A stretch of DNA of 64,000 nt from Gimesia aquarii (GTDB lineage Bacteria; Planctomycetota; Planctomycetia; Planctomycetales; Planctomycetaceae), in assembly GCF_007748175.1 (NCBI RefSeq), contig NZ_CP037422.1, positions 6,965,952 to 7,029,951 of the forward strand. Direction: 5' to 3'. The notes under the pieces were generated by a model. It had not been told where the DNA came from, did no database searches, and saw only the letters and a list, made by a program, of their open reading frames with translations. The translations under genes and the position numbers were made by a program. Shown here one piece after another: positions 30,201 to 38,326 of this stretch (the first letter of the stretch is position 1; each line of letters opens with the position of its first letter).

Positions 30201-30820
30201 AGTTTGGTAGAACGTTTTAAAGTTGAAGTCGCCGGTGTGAATTCATCGAAAGCGGCTGCATTCGGTTTCGTTTCCAATCCTGCAATCGCCCATTTTTGAT
30301 TGTCGCCTGGTAAAAATTCCCATTTCCCTTTGAGAACACATTCCAGAAAGTAACCTGCTAGAATCGGAGGCACGCCGCGAAAACCGCCAGGACCATTCTG
30401 GTTATAGACGCGAATGGCAATCGTATTGTATTGCCCTATTTTCAATGTTCCCGGCGGAACCTTATAGCGTTGATAGTTTTCATAACCACTCTCGAACTGA
30501 GGTGGAAAACTTCCAATTTGGCCGATGCGTGTCCCATTAATATAGACTTCATGTGCATCCGCTAATTTCTCAATCGAAAGTGTTACCGAATCGCGCCAGA
30601 GCGGACGTGCGGTCATATCGGCCCAGTTTTTGGGAACTTTGACATAACAGCGATACCAGGCAAAACCATCCAGGTCTGAAAATTTCCCGTCTGCTTGCGC
30701 TTCCCAAGTACCGGGGACCTGAATCAATGTCGGTGTGCTGTCAGAATCAGCGGCCAAAAGCACATTGGGATTAAAAACGTGAATTAAGGTAAAAAATACG
30801 ATCAGACAAAAAAATCTCAT
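27293..30820 (-). CDS. Haem-binding dehydrogenase-like protein with N-terminal jelly-roll domain
   Basis: Paralogue of the gene at 2.8-5.8 kb (TIGR02604 plus TIGR02603 type), here 1175 aa from the ATG at 30820. After a signal peptide (residues 1-24) comes an added domain of about 150 residues resembling the galactose-binding jelly roll of glycoside hydrolase family 2 (FAWYRCYVKVPKNW, HEVYINGTRIGQIGSFPP, YNTIAIRVYNQNGPGGFRG). The propeller (ERGRMWVVQYRQYPYP, GPDGWLYMVQGSN), HEAT-like repeats and C-terminal haem site CAKCH (C1051/C1054/H1055) follow. The last 120 residues are nearly collinear with the paralogue. It is probably periplasmic sugar oxidation coupled to electron transfer; the carbohydrate module suggests a glycan substrate, which is inference. 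Confidence 0.85.
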   Translation of the reverse strand: MRFFCLIVFFTLIHVFNPNVLLAADSDSTPTLIQVPGTWEAQADGKFSDLDGFAWYRCYVKVPKNWADMTARPLWRDSVTLSIEKLADAHEVYINGTRIGQIGSFPPQFESGYENYQRYKVPPGTLKIGQYNTIAIRVYNQNGPGGFRGVPPILAGYFLECVLKGKWEFLPGDNQKWAIAGLETKPNAAAFDEFTPATSTLKRSTKLSPGRRLAPEKSMELFETDGDMVVEQLLTEPMIGQPLFMSFDERGRMWVVQYRQYPYPAGLKVLSRNKYYRMEFDQVPPPPPKHFPGNDRITIHEDTNGDGKFDEHKVFAGNLNITTSVVKGRGGVWVLNPPYLMFYPDKNNDDIPDADPEVHLSGFGISDTHSAPNSLQWGPDGWLYMVQGSNVVSHLKNGDKPKAKSIYCEGPAIWRYHPETKRYELFAEGGGNAFGLEVDAEGRVYSGHNGGGTRGFYYVQGGYYEKGTERKYGDVSNPYAFGLLPYMKHSATPRFSHALVKYEGDTLPEQYLGKLLSVDPLHQYLVFSKIEPLGSSFQTEDIGFPLRSTDFGFRPVEIKVGPDGAVYVADFYEEFIAHGQHYQGQVDPNSGRIYRFKAKNAKPRKVEDLSKKTTRDLLELLKHSNEWHRRTALRLIGDRKDQSVLPILKQWIKEDEGQLALEAFWALNLSQGFDETIAEATLKHDNPMVRFWTVRLLGDDMVVSTNMRQKLVELATEEPNAEVRGQLAATVRRLPADVCLPVVDALVRFQEDISDPHQPLMVWWALESKAVSDRDQVIELFQNQEFWKQPLVQSTILERLIRRYATAGTRTDLITCARLFELAPDSVSRKTLMTGFESSFKGQSLAGLPEALVQALANAGGGSTTLQIRLGNKQALQIALEVLKSPGKNRGQLIEYIQVLGELQEPQALRPMLKLLSTTNDAGLQTGLLVALQKFNQPQVALTILERYSAITADVLEVAQNTLVSRKDWTRAFLKAIEAGQIESKAIPIDIVRKMTIHQDQQIAALVAKHWKEVQGASNQQMQANIARISNLLKTEKSDVYHGKELYQKNCAKCHILFGEGKRVGPELTQYKRDDSLRMLMHIINPSAEIREGYETYLVITEDGLVVSGFLFDQDKQIVVIRGADGQNVTIKRENIDEMIKQPKSLMPEGLLDKLSDQDLRDLFGFLRSSQPVFK

Positions 30821-31106
30821 CAAAAATACTCCATAGAAGCGCTCTTAAGTTATTCGAAACTCTTTGATTTCGAATTATTTAGTTTTGTTAATCTATTTGA
30901 GCAAGCAGCGGCACTGAATTCAATCTCGATTGAGTCAACTCTGTCATTTTGAGCGTGATTTGCGTGAGTTTTATTGATTATCATACGCGAAAGTAGCGGA
31001 TTCTATGGAGTGAAAGCTGAATTGAATTCAAATTGGTCTTACCATAGATTCATCAACATATTTTAGATTGATCAAATCTGTAAGCTTCCGATGAAAATCA
31101 AAACAC

Positions 31107-31658
31107 ATGACGCTAGAAACTCCACGACTCATTCTAAGACAGTGGTCTGAAACCGATGTGGCTCCCTTTGCAGAAATGAACAAGGACCCGCGGGTGATGA
31201 AGCACTTTCCAAACATTCTTTCTTACGAACAAAGTTCACAAATGGTCAAGCGGATTACCGCTCATTTCGAGGAACACGGATTTGGTCTCTGGGCAGTAGA
31301 AGTGAAAAAGACCAGTCAATTTGCTGGATTCATCGGTCTAGCTGTTCCCCAATTCACAGCTGATTTTACTCCCTGTGTCGAAGTTGGCTGGCGTTTGGCT
31401 GTTCCCTTTTGGAATCAAGGCTATGCGACCGAAGGCGCACGCGTTGCACTTGAGTTTGGATTTACGCAATGCAAACTAAGTGAGATTTTTTCTTTTACGG
31501 TCCCTGCAAACTTAGCTTCAAGGCGTGTGATGGAAAAAATCGGTATGTCTTATCTCTGCGATTTTGATCATCCGGCTCTATTAGAAAAAGATCCGTTACG
31601 ACAACACGTTCTCTATCACATCACAAGCAAAGAAAGAGACAATTTACAGCAAAACTGA
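31107..31658 (+). CDS. GNAT N-acetyltransferase (RimJ/RimL type)
   Basis: Cytoplasmic GNAT-family acetyltransferase, 183 aa. The N-terminus LETPRLILRQWSETD is canonical for the RimJ/RimL-like branch. The acetyl-CoA region is represented by EVGWRLAVPFWNQGYATEGARVALEFGF and by SRRVMEKIGM. The substrate is unknown: family members act on ribosomal protein N-termini, amino acids or antibiotics. No ribosome site is obvious before the ATG. It is isolated: the upstream neighbour is divergent and the downstream one convergent. Confidence 0.88.
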   Translation: MTLETPRLILRQWSETDVAPFAEMNKDPRVMKHFPNILSYEQSSQMVKRITAHFEEHGFGLWAVEVKKTSQFAGFIGLAVPQFTADFTPCVEVGWRLAVPFWNQGYATEGARVALEFGFTQCKLSEIFSFTVPANLASRRVMEKIGMSYLCDFDHPALLEKDPLRQHVLYHITSKERDNLQQN

Positions 31659-31722
31659 TGCCTTCTCCGAACCAGAAGATTCTTTGCCAGTCGTAAAGAT
31701 ATCATTTATCCAGAGAGTTTGA

Positions 31723-32892
31723 TTACTTTTGGGAATGGTTCGCTTGCCGATATTCACGGGGAGACATACCCATCAGTCTGCCAAACATCCGAATCATCGC
31801 TTCCTGATGCTGGAATCCGCAACGTGTTGCGATTTGTGAAATGGTTAAGTTTGTATCTTGTAATAATTTTGTGATGCGTTTTAATTTCTCTTGTCGAATT
31901 TCACTCGCCGGAGATCGGTGCAACGACTTTTGAAAGCGATGCTCTAAAATGCGGCGGGACACATTCAATTGCTGTGTGAGATCGGATACCTGCAATGGTT
32001 CCTGAGCATGTTGGCGAATAAACTGAACCGCTTCTCTGACCAAATCGTCATCTGCAAACAAAGTATCGGTCGAAGCGCGTTCCTCAATCGACAAGGGGGG
32101 AATCAGAACTGGTTTCCTGGGTGCAGGCTTTCTTTGAATCATCTGGTCTAATAGATTTGCCGCCGCATAACCTACCGCATGAGGAGCCTGATTGATATAG
32201 GAAAGTGGGACTGGTGAAAGAGAGGACATCAGAGGATCATGCTCAATACTAAGAATAGCAACCTGATCCGGAATTTCCAGATGATGATTCACACAAACAG
32301 TAGATACTTCCCGTCCCACTTTACTCGACCAAACTAACAATGCCACTGGCTTCGGGAGCTCCCATAACCATTGTTTCAACTGCTGTTGCTGTTTTTCATA
32401 GTCTGCCTCTTTTGTGAGCTCATAATAAGGGAAATCAAAACAAACTCCTTCTGCCAATTTGACTGCACGTCGAAACTGGTTCAAGATTGTCTCTGGATAG
32501 TTCGAATTCGAGTCGGGACCAATGTAACCAAATGAGCGGAACCCTTTCTTTAAAAAAAACTGTGCTGCCAAATTCGCACATGCAGTTTCATCCGAAACAA
32601 CTTTGGGAATTTTTTGTGAATGCTTTCCAAGCCACGAAACATTGACCGCCGGTAAGTGTCGCTCAATAATCGATTGCTGGATTCGGGTATCAGTCAGGCG
32701 ACAAATAGTCCCGTGCCCTTCCCATGAAGTGGGAAACTGAAGCTGCTCCTTCAAACCTCGAAATTCAATCCAAAAATCCCACCCCCCTTGCTCGGTCGCA
32801 TAGTCGGCTATCCCTTCAATAACCTGTCGACTCCAGTCACTGGAAGTCTGCACCAATAAAGCAATCTTGCGACGCTCGGGGAACCTTAACAT
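31723..32892 (-). CDS. XylR-type AraC-family transcription regulator
   Basis: Regulator with a LacI-like periplasmic-binding fold (about residues 1-270; KIALLVQTSSDWSRQVIEGIADY, SFGYIGPDSNSNYP, VALLVWSSKVGREVS) fused to a C-terminal AraC double helix-turn-helix (about 285-385; DLTQQLNVSRRILEHRFQ and ISQIATRCGFQHQEAMIRMF). This is the architecture of E. coli XylR, frequent in planctomycetes. I chose ATG at 32892 because AGGAAAG lies just upstream; an earlier ATG (32964) lacks one. It is divergent from the phosphonate operon across about 280 bp, so it is the likely regulator of that operon. Its ligand is unknown and need not be a sugar. Confidence 0.88.
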   Translation of the reverse strand: MLRFPERRKIALLVQTSSDWSRQVIEGIADYATEQGGWDFWIEFRGLKEQLQFPTSWEGHGTICRLTDTRIQQSIIERHLPAVNVSWLGKHSQKIPKVVSDETACANLAAQFFLKKGFRSFGYIGPDSNSNYPETILNQFRRAVKLAEGVCFDFPYYELTKEADYEKQQQQLKQWLWELPKPVALLVWSSKVGREVSTVCVNHHLEIPDQVAILSIEHDPLMSSLSPVPLSYINQAPHAVGYAAANLLDQMIQRKPAPRKPVLIPPLSIEERASTDTLFADDDLVREAVQFIRQHAQEPLQVSDLTQQLNVSRRILEHRFQKSLHRSPASEIRQEKLKRITKLLQDTNLTISQIATRCGFQHQEAMIRMFGRLMGMSPREYRQANHSQK

Positions 32893-33081
32893 AGGATCTT
32901 TCCTGAACTGCGAATGGAACTTATTTGCGCTTTTACCGAATTCCCCATAGGGGATCCCAGGCATGATTTGTTAAAGAAGTCATGAAGATGATGTAAATAT
33001 TATCAATTATACTGCGCAATTTGTCATTGTAATTTGAACTGAGTCTTACATAATTTTCAATCTAGAACAAAGTTTGAAAGA

Positions 33082-33119
33082 GGTCTGGGGGGAAGTTTTC
33101 CTGTTCTTCTCCTCAGACC
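33082..33119 (+). promoter_or_regulatory. Hairpin in the leader of the phosphonate operon
   Basis: A 14-bp stem (33082-33095 with 33106-33119, two G-U pairs in RNA) closes a 10-nt T-rich loop, 51 bp before the first start codon of the operon. The downstream stretch is T-rich but interrupted. It may be an attenuator, a transcript stabiliser or a protein-binding site. The structure is seen; the role is inferred. Confidence 0.5.
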
Positions 33120-33170
33120 CCAACTTGTTTCGTTTTCAATTTTCATCCCGATTCTGCAGATTCGCAAAGC

Positions 33171-34328
33171 ATGTCGACTCAACCTTATCAGCGTAATTAC
33201 GATGTCGTTGTGATCGGTGCAGGTGTTCTGGGCGCTTTTCATGCCTACTTCGCCACGCAACGAGGGTTTAAAACGCTGTTAATTGACAAAGGTGTATTTC
33301 CACAACAAGCATCGGTAAGAAATTTCGGTTTGATCATTCCAAGTGCCATGCCACCCGGCATCTGGCGAGATCGAGCGTTGGCTTCTTGTGAGATCTACTC
33401 TGAATTATCTGACCTGCTGGGAGTTCACATCCGCCGTGTCGGGACACAGTATTTGGCCCATACAGAAGCGGAAGCCTCTTTTTTGAAACGTATGGCGCAG
33501 GAACAACATGATGAATATTGTCCGGCGGAGTTTCGAAACTCAAAAGAAACAGTTCAATCAAGTTGCTGTTTGAATATGGATTTCTGCAAAGGAAGTCTCT
33601 ACTTTCCGAATGATTTACAGTTAGACCCTGGATTGTTCTTTCGTGCGTTTATCAACTGGTTCGCCAGCTCATCTGACTGTGACTATCTTCCCAAAGCAAC
33701 GGTCGTTTCTGTAGAAGAACGTAAGAATCATAATCAAATTAAAACAGCCGATGGCAGACAATTTTATGCTCAGCAGGTTTTTGCCTGCTCCGGAGCCGAT
33801 CTACAAACACTGTTTCCGGAAGTCTATGCTGAAAGTAACCTCCATTATTGCAAGCTGCAAATGCTCAAGCTGGCAAATCCCAATAATCGAATGCTCGGCG
33901 TCAACATTGCCTCCCCCATTGCACTCACACGTTATCCCGCATTTCTGAATGCTCAGTTTTCACAAGGAGTTTCTCTGGAATTACCAGACGAAGCCTTACA
34001 AGAACGAGGCATTCAAATCTGGTTCACTCAAAATGAGCACAACGAATTTATTTTGGGTGATTCACATGAATATTCTGAGGAACCGCCGACCGAGTTTCTG
34101 TCAGCCGAGATTGAATCGAAGATGATAGACTATGCACGAAATATGTTTGTAAATCTAGATTTTAAAGTCACAGATCGCTGGTCTGGCATTTATACTGAAG
34201 AAAAATCAGCTGGGCTCTTTCAGCACTCTCTGAGTGAACGAATTGATCTCATCACCGGTATCGGTGGCAAAGGGATGACAACAGGCCCCGGACTGGCAAA
34301 AGAAAACATCAGCCGACTCTCCCTCTAA
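33171..34328 (+). CDS. FAD-dependent oxidoreductase of phosphonate operons (TIGR03364 type)
   Basis: DAO-type flavoenzyme, 385 aa. The dinucleotide-binding motif is VVVIGAGVLGAFHAYFA at about residues 11-27. VRNFGLIIPS (about 45-54) and the C-terminal GIGGKGMTTGPGLA fit the oxidoreductases that recur in phosphonate clusters (TIGR03364). As I recall, some such enzymes oxidise 2-aminoethylphosphonate or its N-methyl form to phosphonoacetaldehyde; whether this one does is inference. Oxidation of an N-methylated substrate would feed PhnX directly, three genes downstream. It is the first gene of the operon, with 14 bp to the transporter. The start is the ATG at 33171. Confidence 0.85.
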   Translation: MSTQPYQRNYDVVVIGAGVLGAFHAYFATQRGFKTLLIDKGVFPQQASVRNFGLIIPSAMPPGIWRDRALASCEIYSELSDLLGVHIRRVGTQYLAHTEAEASFLKRMAQEQHDEYCPAEFRNSKETVQSSCCLNMDFCKGSLYFPNDLQLDPGLFFRAFINWFASSSDCDYLPKATVVSVEERKNHNQIKTADGRQFYAQQVFACSGADLQTLFPEVYAESNLHYCKLQMLKLANPNNRMLGVNIASPIALTRYPAFLNAQFSQGVSLELPDEALQERGIQIWFTQNEHNEFILGDSHEYSEEPPTEFLSAEIESKMIDYARNMFVNLDFKVTDRWSGIYTEEKSAGLFQHSLSERIDLITGIGGKGMTTGPGLAKENISRLSL

Positions 34329-34342
34329 TTAAGCAGTATTCG

Positions 34343-35680
34343 ATGTTTAAAGACACTTCAAAAAAATGGCAACGCATGACCCTGCTGAGTCTGTTCCTGG
34401 GATATGTCGGTTATTACATCTGCCGTTCTAATCTCGCTGTCGCCACGCCATTACTGCTAAAAGAGGGATTTACAAAAATCGAAATGGGGACTGTTGCCTC
34501 AGCGGGCATCATCCTTTATACAGTTGGTAAAATCATCAATGGTTATCTGGCAGACTTCCTTGGCGGCAGATTACTTTTCTTGATGGGCATGATTTGCTCA
34601 ATCCTATTTTCGATTCTGTTCGGACTCGCCTCCGGTTTGATATTCTTTATCTTCCTTTGGGCATGTAATCGTTTTTTTCAATCAATGGGATGGGTCGCAC
34701 TGGTGAAAACTGCGTCCCGTTGGTTCCCTGTTGAGCGACATGCAACCGTGATGGCGATCCTATCACTCTCTTTCTTATTTGGAGACGCGTTCGCTCGATT
34801 CTATCTGGGCAGTTTAATTTCAATCGGAGAAAATTATTCCCTTCTCGGATTTCTTACGGATTGGCGAACGGTTTTTTTCGTAGCCGCATTTTCTCTGACT
34901 TTGATTGCCATCTTTGTTTATCGAACATTAAACTCAAGTCCGGTCGATGTGGGTTTACCTGAACCTGACGCAAACCCCATGAATGTTTTTGGCGAAGAAG
35001 GAAATCATGCAGAACGCATTTCGATTAAAGCAGTTTTAAAACCATTACTCGCCAGTCCATTATTCTGGCTGATATGCATCATGAATTTCAGCCTCACTTT
35101 AGTGCGTGAAACCTTCAACTTTTGGACGCCTACATTTCTAAACGAAGTAGCCCGATTTGATATCGGGAGTGCTGCCATCGGTAGTATGTTGTTCCCTCTT
35201 GTGGGAGGCTGCTCAACATATTTGGCAGGAATCACTTCGGACCGATTACGTGGAAGACATGGACGGGTCGTGCTCCCTAGTTTAGTACTCTTGGTTTTAT
35301 CGTTGATACTACTCGCCACTATCAATGTCTCTGGAAAACCAATTCTGGCTCTCACGCTTCTCTCACTAGTCGCGTTTTTTCTAATGGCCCCCTATTCCTT
35401 TCTTTCCGGTGTGATGGCCATTGACCTGGGAGGAAAACGAGGTTGCTCGACGGTGGCAGGTCTCGTCGATTCTGCCGGCTATTTAGGTGGTATTCTATCT
35501 GGATATACGATTGGAATGATTGCCCAAAATTATGGTTGGAAGATGGCCTTTGGTGGATTGGCAGGCGTTTGTTGTACAGCCATCATTGCCGGTATTGTGT
35601 ATTGGTTAATTCAGGAACGGGAAATGAATCTTGCTCAGGCACTCTTACCCAAATCTAACAGCGAGGTCCCTGATGTTTAA
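34343..35680 (+). CDS. OPA/MFS transporter, probable phosphonate uptake
   Basis: Twelve-helix major facilitator of the organophosphate:phosphate antiporter type (GlpT/UhpT-like), 445 aa. It has the OPA start LGYVGYYICRSNLAVATPLL, GKIINGYLADFLGGR between helices 2 and 3, and PYSFLSGVMAIDLGGKRGCSTVAGLVD late in the protein. GlpT-type proteins carry glycerol-3-phosphate and can take phosphonates such as fosfomycin, so a position inside a phosphonate operon supports uptake of 2-aminoethylphosphonate or a related compound. No ABC phosphonate importer (PhnCDE) or C-P lyase is present here. Its 3' end overlaps the next gene by 8 bp, implying translational coupling. Confidence 0.85.
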   Translation: MFKDTSKKWQRMTLLSLFLGYVGYYICRSNLAVATPLLLKEGFTKIEMGTVASAGIILYTVGKIINGYLADFLGGRLLFLMGMICSILFSILFGLASGLIFFIFLWACNRFFQSMGWVALVKTASRWFPVERHATVMAILSLSFLFGDAFARFYLGSLISIGENYSLLGFLTDWRTVFFVAAFSLTLIAIFVYRTLNSSPVDVGLPEPDANPMNVFGEEGNHAERISIKAVLKPLLASPLFWLICIMNFSLTLVRETFNFWTPTFLNEVARFDIGSAAIGSMLFPLVGGCSTYLAGITSDRLRGRHGRVVLPSLVLLVLSLILLATINVSGKPILALTLLSLVAFFLMAPYSFLSGVMAIDLGGKRGCSTVAGLVDSAGYLGGILSGYTIGMIAQNYGWKMAFGGLAGVCCTAIIAGIVYWLIQEREMNLAQALLPKSNSEVPDV

Positions 35681-36245
35681 ACATGATCCGCTCAAGATCG
35701 TCAAAGAAATCCGGCTACTTTTTACTGAAAAAGGGAATTCGATGTATGCCGGCGAACCAGTCACACAGACAGAGCATGCATTGCAAGCGGCTTTTTCTGC
35801 AGAACAAGCAGGAGAGGCTCCGGAATTAATTGTTGCCGCTTTACTACATGATATTGGTCATTTACTACACAAACATGATGAAGACTGTGCCGAACAAGGC
35901 ATAGACGATCTACATGAATCCATTGGTGCACAGTGGCTGCTTCAATACTTTCCTCCTGATGTGACCGAACCAATCCGTTTGCATGTCGCTGCCAAACGCT
36001 ACCGTTGTGCTTTAGACCCCCAATACCATTCGCAATTGTCACCAGCATCAGTACTGAGCCTGCAACTCCAGGGAGGACCCTTTGAAGAAGAAGAACTGAA
36101 AATATTCGAAGATAATCCCTGGCATGCGGCAGCTCTACGTCTCCGCAGTTGGGATGAAGCTGCAAAAATCCCCAATTATAAAACACCGGAACTGGAACAT
36201 TTTTTAACTTACGTCGACAGAGTTCTGGAACAACAAGCTCTGTAA
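35673..36245 (+). CDS. PhnZ-like HD-domain protein of phosphonate operons (TIGR03276 type)
   Basis: A 190-aa HD-domain protein. From the ATG at 35673 it carries Y25 and E28 in YAGEP, H35 in EHALQ, H59-D60 in LLHDIGH, H81 in LHESIG, H104 and K108 in LHVAAKRY, and D161 in SWDEAAK. These match, within one residue in number as I remember it, the iron ligands and substrate residues of PhnZ. PhnZ is the mixed-valence di-iron oxygenase that cleaves (R)-1-hydroxy-2-aminoethylphosphonate to glycine and phosphate. The family is also annotated simply as phosphonate-operon HD protein. No PhnY hydroxylase is seen in the cluster. It overlaps the transporter stop by 8 bp and lies 21 bp before phnX. Oxygenase activity is inferred. 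Confidence 0.85.
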   Translation: MFKHDPLKIVKEIRLLFTEKGNSMYAGEPVTQTEHALQAAFSAEQAGEAPELIVAALLHDIGHLLHKHDEDCAEQGIDDLHESIGAQWLLQYFPPDVTEPIRLHVAAKRYRCALDPQYHSQLSPASVLSLQLQGGPFEEEELKIFEDNPWHAAALRLRSWDEAAKIPNYKTPELEHFLTYVDRVLEQQAL

Positions 36246-36266
36246 TTTTATCAATCGAAAGTCATT

Positions 36267-37061
36267 ATGAAGGCATCAAAAATTCAACTTGTTATTTTCG
36301 ACTGGGCAGGCACGACTATCGACCATGGCTGTTTTGCCCCGATCTCCGCGTTTATTAAAGCATTTCAAACTTGTGGTGTGGAACTGACGCCTCAACAAGC
36401 ACGGGGGCCAATGGGCCTGCATAAGCAAGATCACATCCGCAATCTCTTTCAAATCCCAGAAATTGCCGCGCAGTGGGAGAAGGTGCATCAGAAGCCCTGG
36501 GCAGAAAAAGACGTTGAGCACATTTACGAAACATTTATGCCTCTGCAAGTTACAGAAGCGCTTAACTATACTGAATTCGTTCCCGGTCTCTGCGAAACTA
36601 TATCCCTGCTAAGGGAGCGGGGTATGAAAATTGGCTCAACGACCGGTTATCCGCGAATCGTTGCAGAACCGATCTTGGAGATTGCGAGTTCCCATGGTTA
36701 TACCCCCGATTTCTCCATGTGTGCAGATGAAGTTCCTGCAGGGCGGCCTGCTCCCTGGATGATTTATCGAAATATGGAGGCCCTTAATGTATTTCCCCCC
36801 ACTTCGGTCATCAAAGTCGGTGATACCATTCCTGACATTGAAGCAGGTCTGAACGCGGGAACGTGGACTGTAGGTCTGACACAAACAGGCAGTGAGGTAG
36901 GTTTAACGCTTTCTGAATTTGAAGCGTTAAACTGCGAACAACAACAAGAAAGACTACACGCCGCAGAAACCAAGCTCAAAAATGCAGGCGCCCATTTCGT
37001 CATTCCAACATTGAATACACTTCCAGAAATCATTGATCAAATTGAATCGAGAGAATATTAA
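36267..37061 (+). CDS. phnX: Phosphonoacetaldehyde hydrolase
   Basis: HAD-superfamily enzyme that splits phosphonoacetaldehyde into acetaldehyde and phosphate. The nucleophile motif IFDWAGTT puts Asp at D12, and the Schiff-base lysine is K53 in [10 protein letters not shown]; both positions equal those of the characterised Bacillus cereus enzyme as I recall them. GSTTGYPR and [11 protein letters not shown] are the later HAD motifs. The length of 264 aa is normal. It stops 1 bp before the phnW start, so the two are translationally linked in the classic PhnW-PhnX order of function. The product acetaldehyde could be handled by the downstream alcohol dehydrogenase or by other cell enzymes. Confidence 0.96.
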   Translation: MKASKIQLVIFDWAGTTIDHGCFAPISAFIKAFQTCGVELTPQQARGPMGLHKQDHIRNLFQIPEIAAQWEKVHQKPWAEKDVEHIYETFMPLQVTEALNYTEFVPGLCETISLLRERGMKIGSTTGYPRIVAEPILEIASSHGYTPDFSMCADEVPAGRPAPWMIYRNMEALNVFPPTSVIKVGDTIPDIEAGLNAGTWTVGLTQTGSEVGLTLSEFEALNCEQQQERLHAAETKLKNAGAHFVIPTLNTLPEIIDQIESREY

Positions 37062-37062
37062 G

Positions 37063-38172
37063 ATGGATGCAGAGATTCCCTACTTATTACTGACACCAGG
37101 CCCTTTGACCACAACAAAGAGTGTGCGCGAAGCGATGCAGGTTGACTATTCGACCTGGGATGTTGACTACAATCAACGTGTGGTGGAGATCCGCAATCGG
37201 CTGGTTCAACTTGCTACTAATGAATCAGGCTACACATCCGTACTCATGCAGGGAAGCGGTACATTTGCCGTTGAAGCAACTATCGGCTCGGTGATTCCTC
37301 CTGATGGAAAGTTGCTGGTGATTTCCAACGGAGCTTATGGAGCACGTATCGCACAAATTACTCGCTGTTTGAATATCAGTCTGAAAGAGTTGTCGTACCC
37401 CGAAACGGAACCACCAGATCTCGATGAAATCCGAAATTACCTGGCAACCGATAATCAAATCACCCATGTGGCAATGGTTCACTGCGAAACAACAACAGGT
37501 ATGTTGAACCCAGCAGCTGAGGTCGGAAAGATTGTCGCTGAAGCAGGAAAAGATTATATCCTAGATGCCATGTCTTCCTTCGGTGGAATTCCACTTTCAA
37601 TGGAATCACATCATGTTGATTATCTCATATCATCAGCCAACAAATGCATTCAAGGCGTTCCCGGCTTTGGTTTCGTCATCGCTAACCAGAAGATGTTAGA
37701 ACAAACGGCTGGTTTCGCACGTTCTTTGAGTCTGGATCTTTTTAGTCAATGGAATGAAATGGAGCACAAAGGAGGAAAATGGCGATACACATCTCCTACA
37801 CATGTAGTCTGTGCCTTTCTCCAAGCCTTGAAAGAACTGGAAACGGAAGGAGGTATTCAGCAGAGATATGACCGTTATTCTGAAAATCAATCTACACTAG
37901 TGACTGCGATGCAAAAACAAGGTTTGAATACGCTCTTACCGCGCGAATTACAATCGCCAATCATAACCTCGTTTTATTATCCGGAGCATCCACAGTTTTC
38001 GTTCAACGAATTTTACGACGAGTTAAAAAAACGCCGCTATGTGATCTACCCGGGTAAAGTAAGTCAGGCCGAAACATTTCGAATTGGAAATATTGGAAAT
38101 GTATTTCCTGACGACATGTTGGCTTTGGTTGAACATATTGAACAGGTATTACATACGATCACAGTTTCCTAG
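37063..38172 (+). CDS. phnW: 2-aminoethylphosphonate:pyruvate transaminase
   Basis: PLP-dependent class V aminotransferase that converts 2-aminoethylphosphonate and pyruvate to phosphonoacetaldehyde and alanine. From the ATG at 37063 it is 369 aa. [18 protein letters not shown] opens the protein. [10 protein letters not shown] and [10 protein letters not shown] are the cofactor-binding regions, and the PLP lysine is K194 in [12 protein letters not shown], the same number as in the Salmonella enzyme as I recall. A TTG at 37033 would overlap phnX and is less likely. The gene follows phnX after 1 bp. It closes the tight part of the operon; a 154-bp AT-rich gap follows. Confidence 0.96.
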   Translation: MDAEIPYLLLTPGPLTTTKSVREAMQVDYSTWDVDYNQRVVEIRNRLVQLATNESGYTSVLMQGSGTFAVEATIGSVIPPDGKLLVISNGAYGARIAQITRCLNISLKELSYPETEPPDLDEIRNYLATDNQITHVAMVHCETTTGMLNPAAEVGKIVAEAGKDYILDAMSSFGGIPLSMESHHVDYLISSANKCIQGVPGFGFVIANQKMLEQTAGFARSLSLDLFSQWNEMEHKGGKWRYTSPTHVVCAFLQALKELETEGGIQQRYDRYSENQSTLVTAMQKQGLNTLLPRELQSPIITSFYYPEHPQFSFNEFYDELKKRRYVIYPGKVSQAETFRIGNIGNVFPDDMLALVEHIEQVLHTITVS

Positions 38173-38326
38173 AGTATGTTTTATAATGTGATAAAGAAGT
38201 ACACTTTTCGCTCATCAGTACAAAGCCTATAAAAAAACCATCAACCTGTCTCTTTTAGAACCTTAACACATAGCGTTATATATTTCGAACAGTTTTATTT
38301 TCATCATTATTATTAGATATAAAAAT

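Noticed and set aside
35761-36186. 141-codon minus-strand ORF opposite the PhnZ-like gene
   Set aside because: It is antisense to a gene with strong motif conservation, and its composition looks like a shadow.
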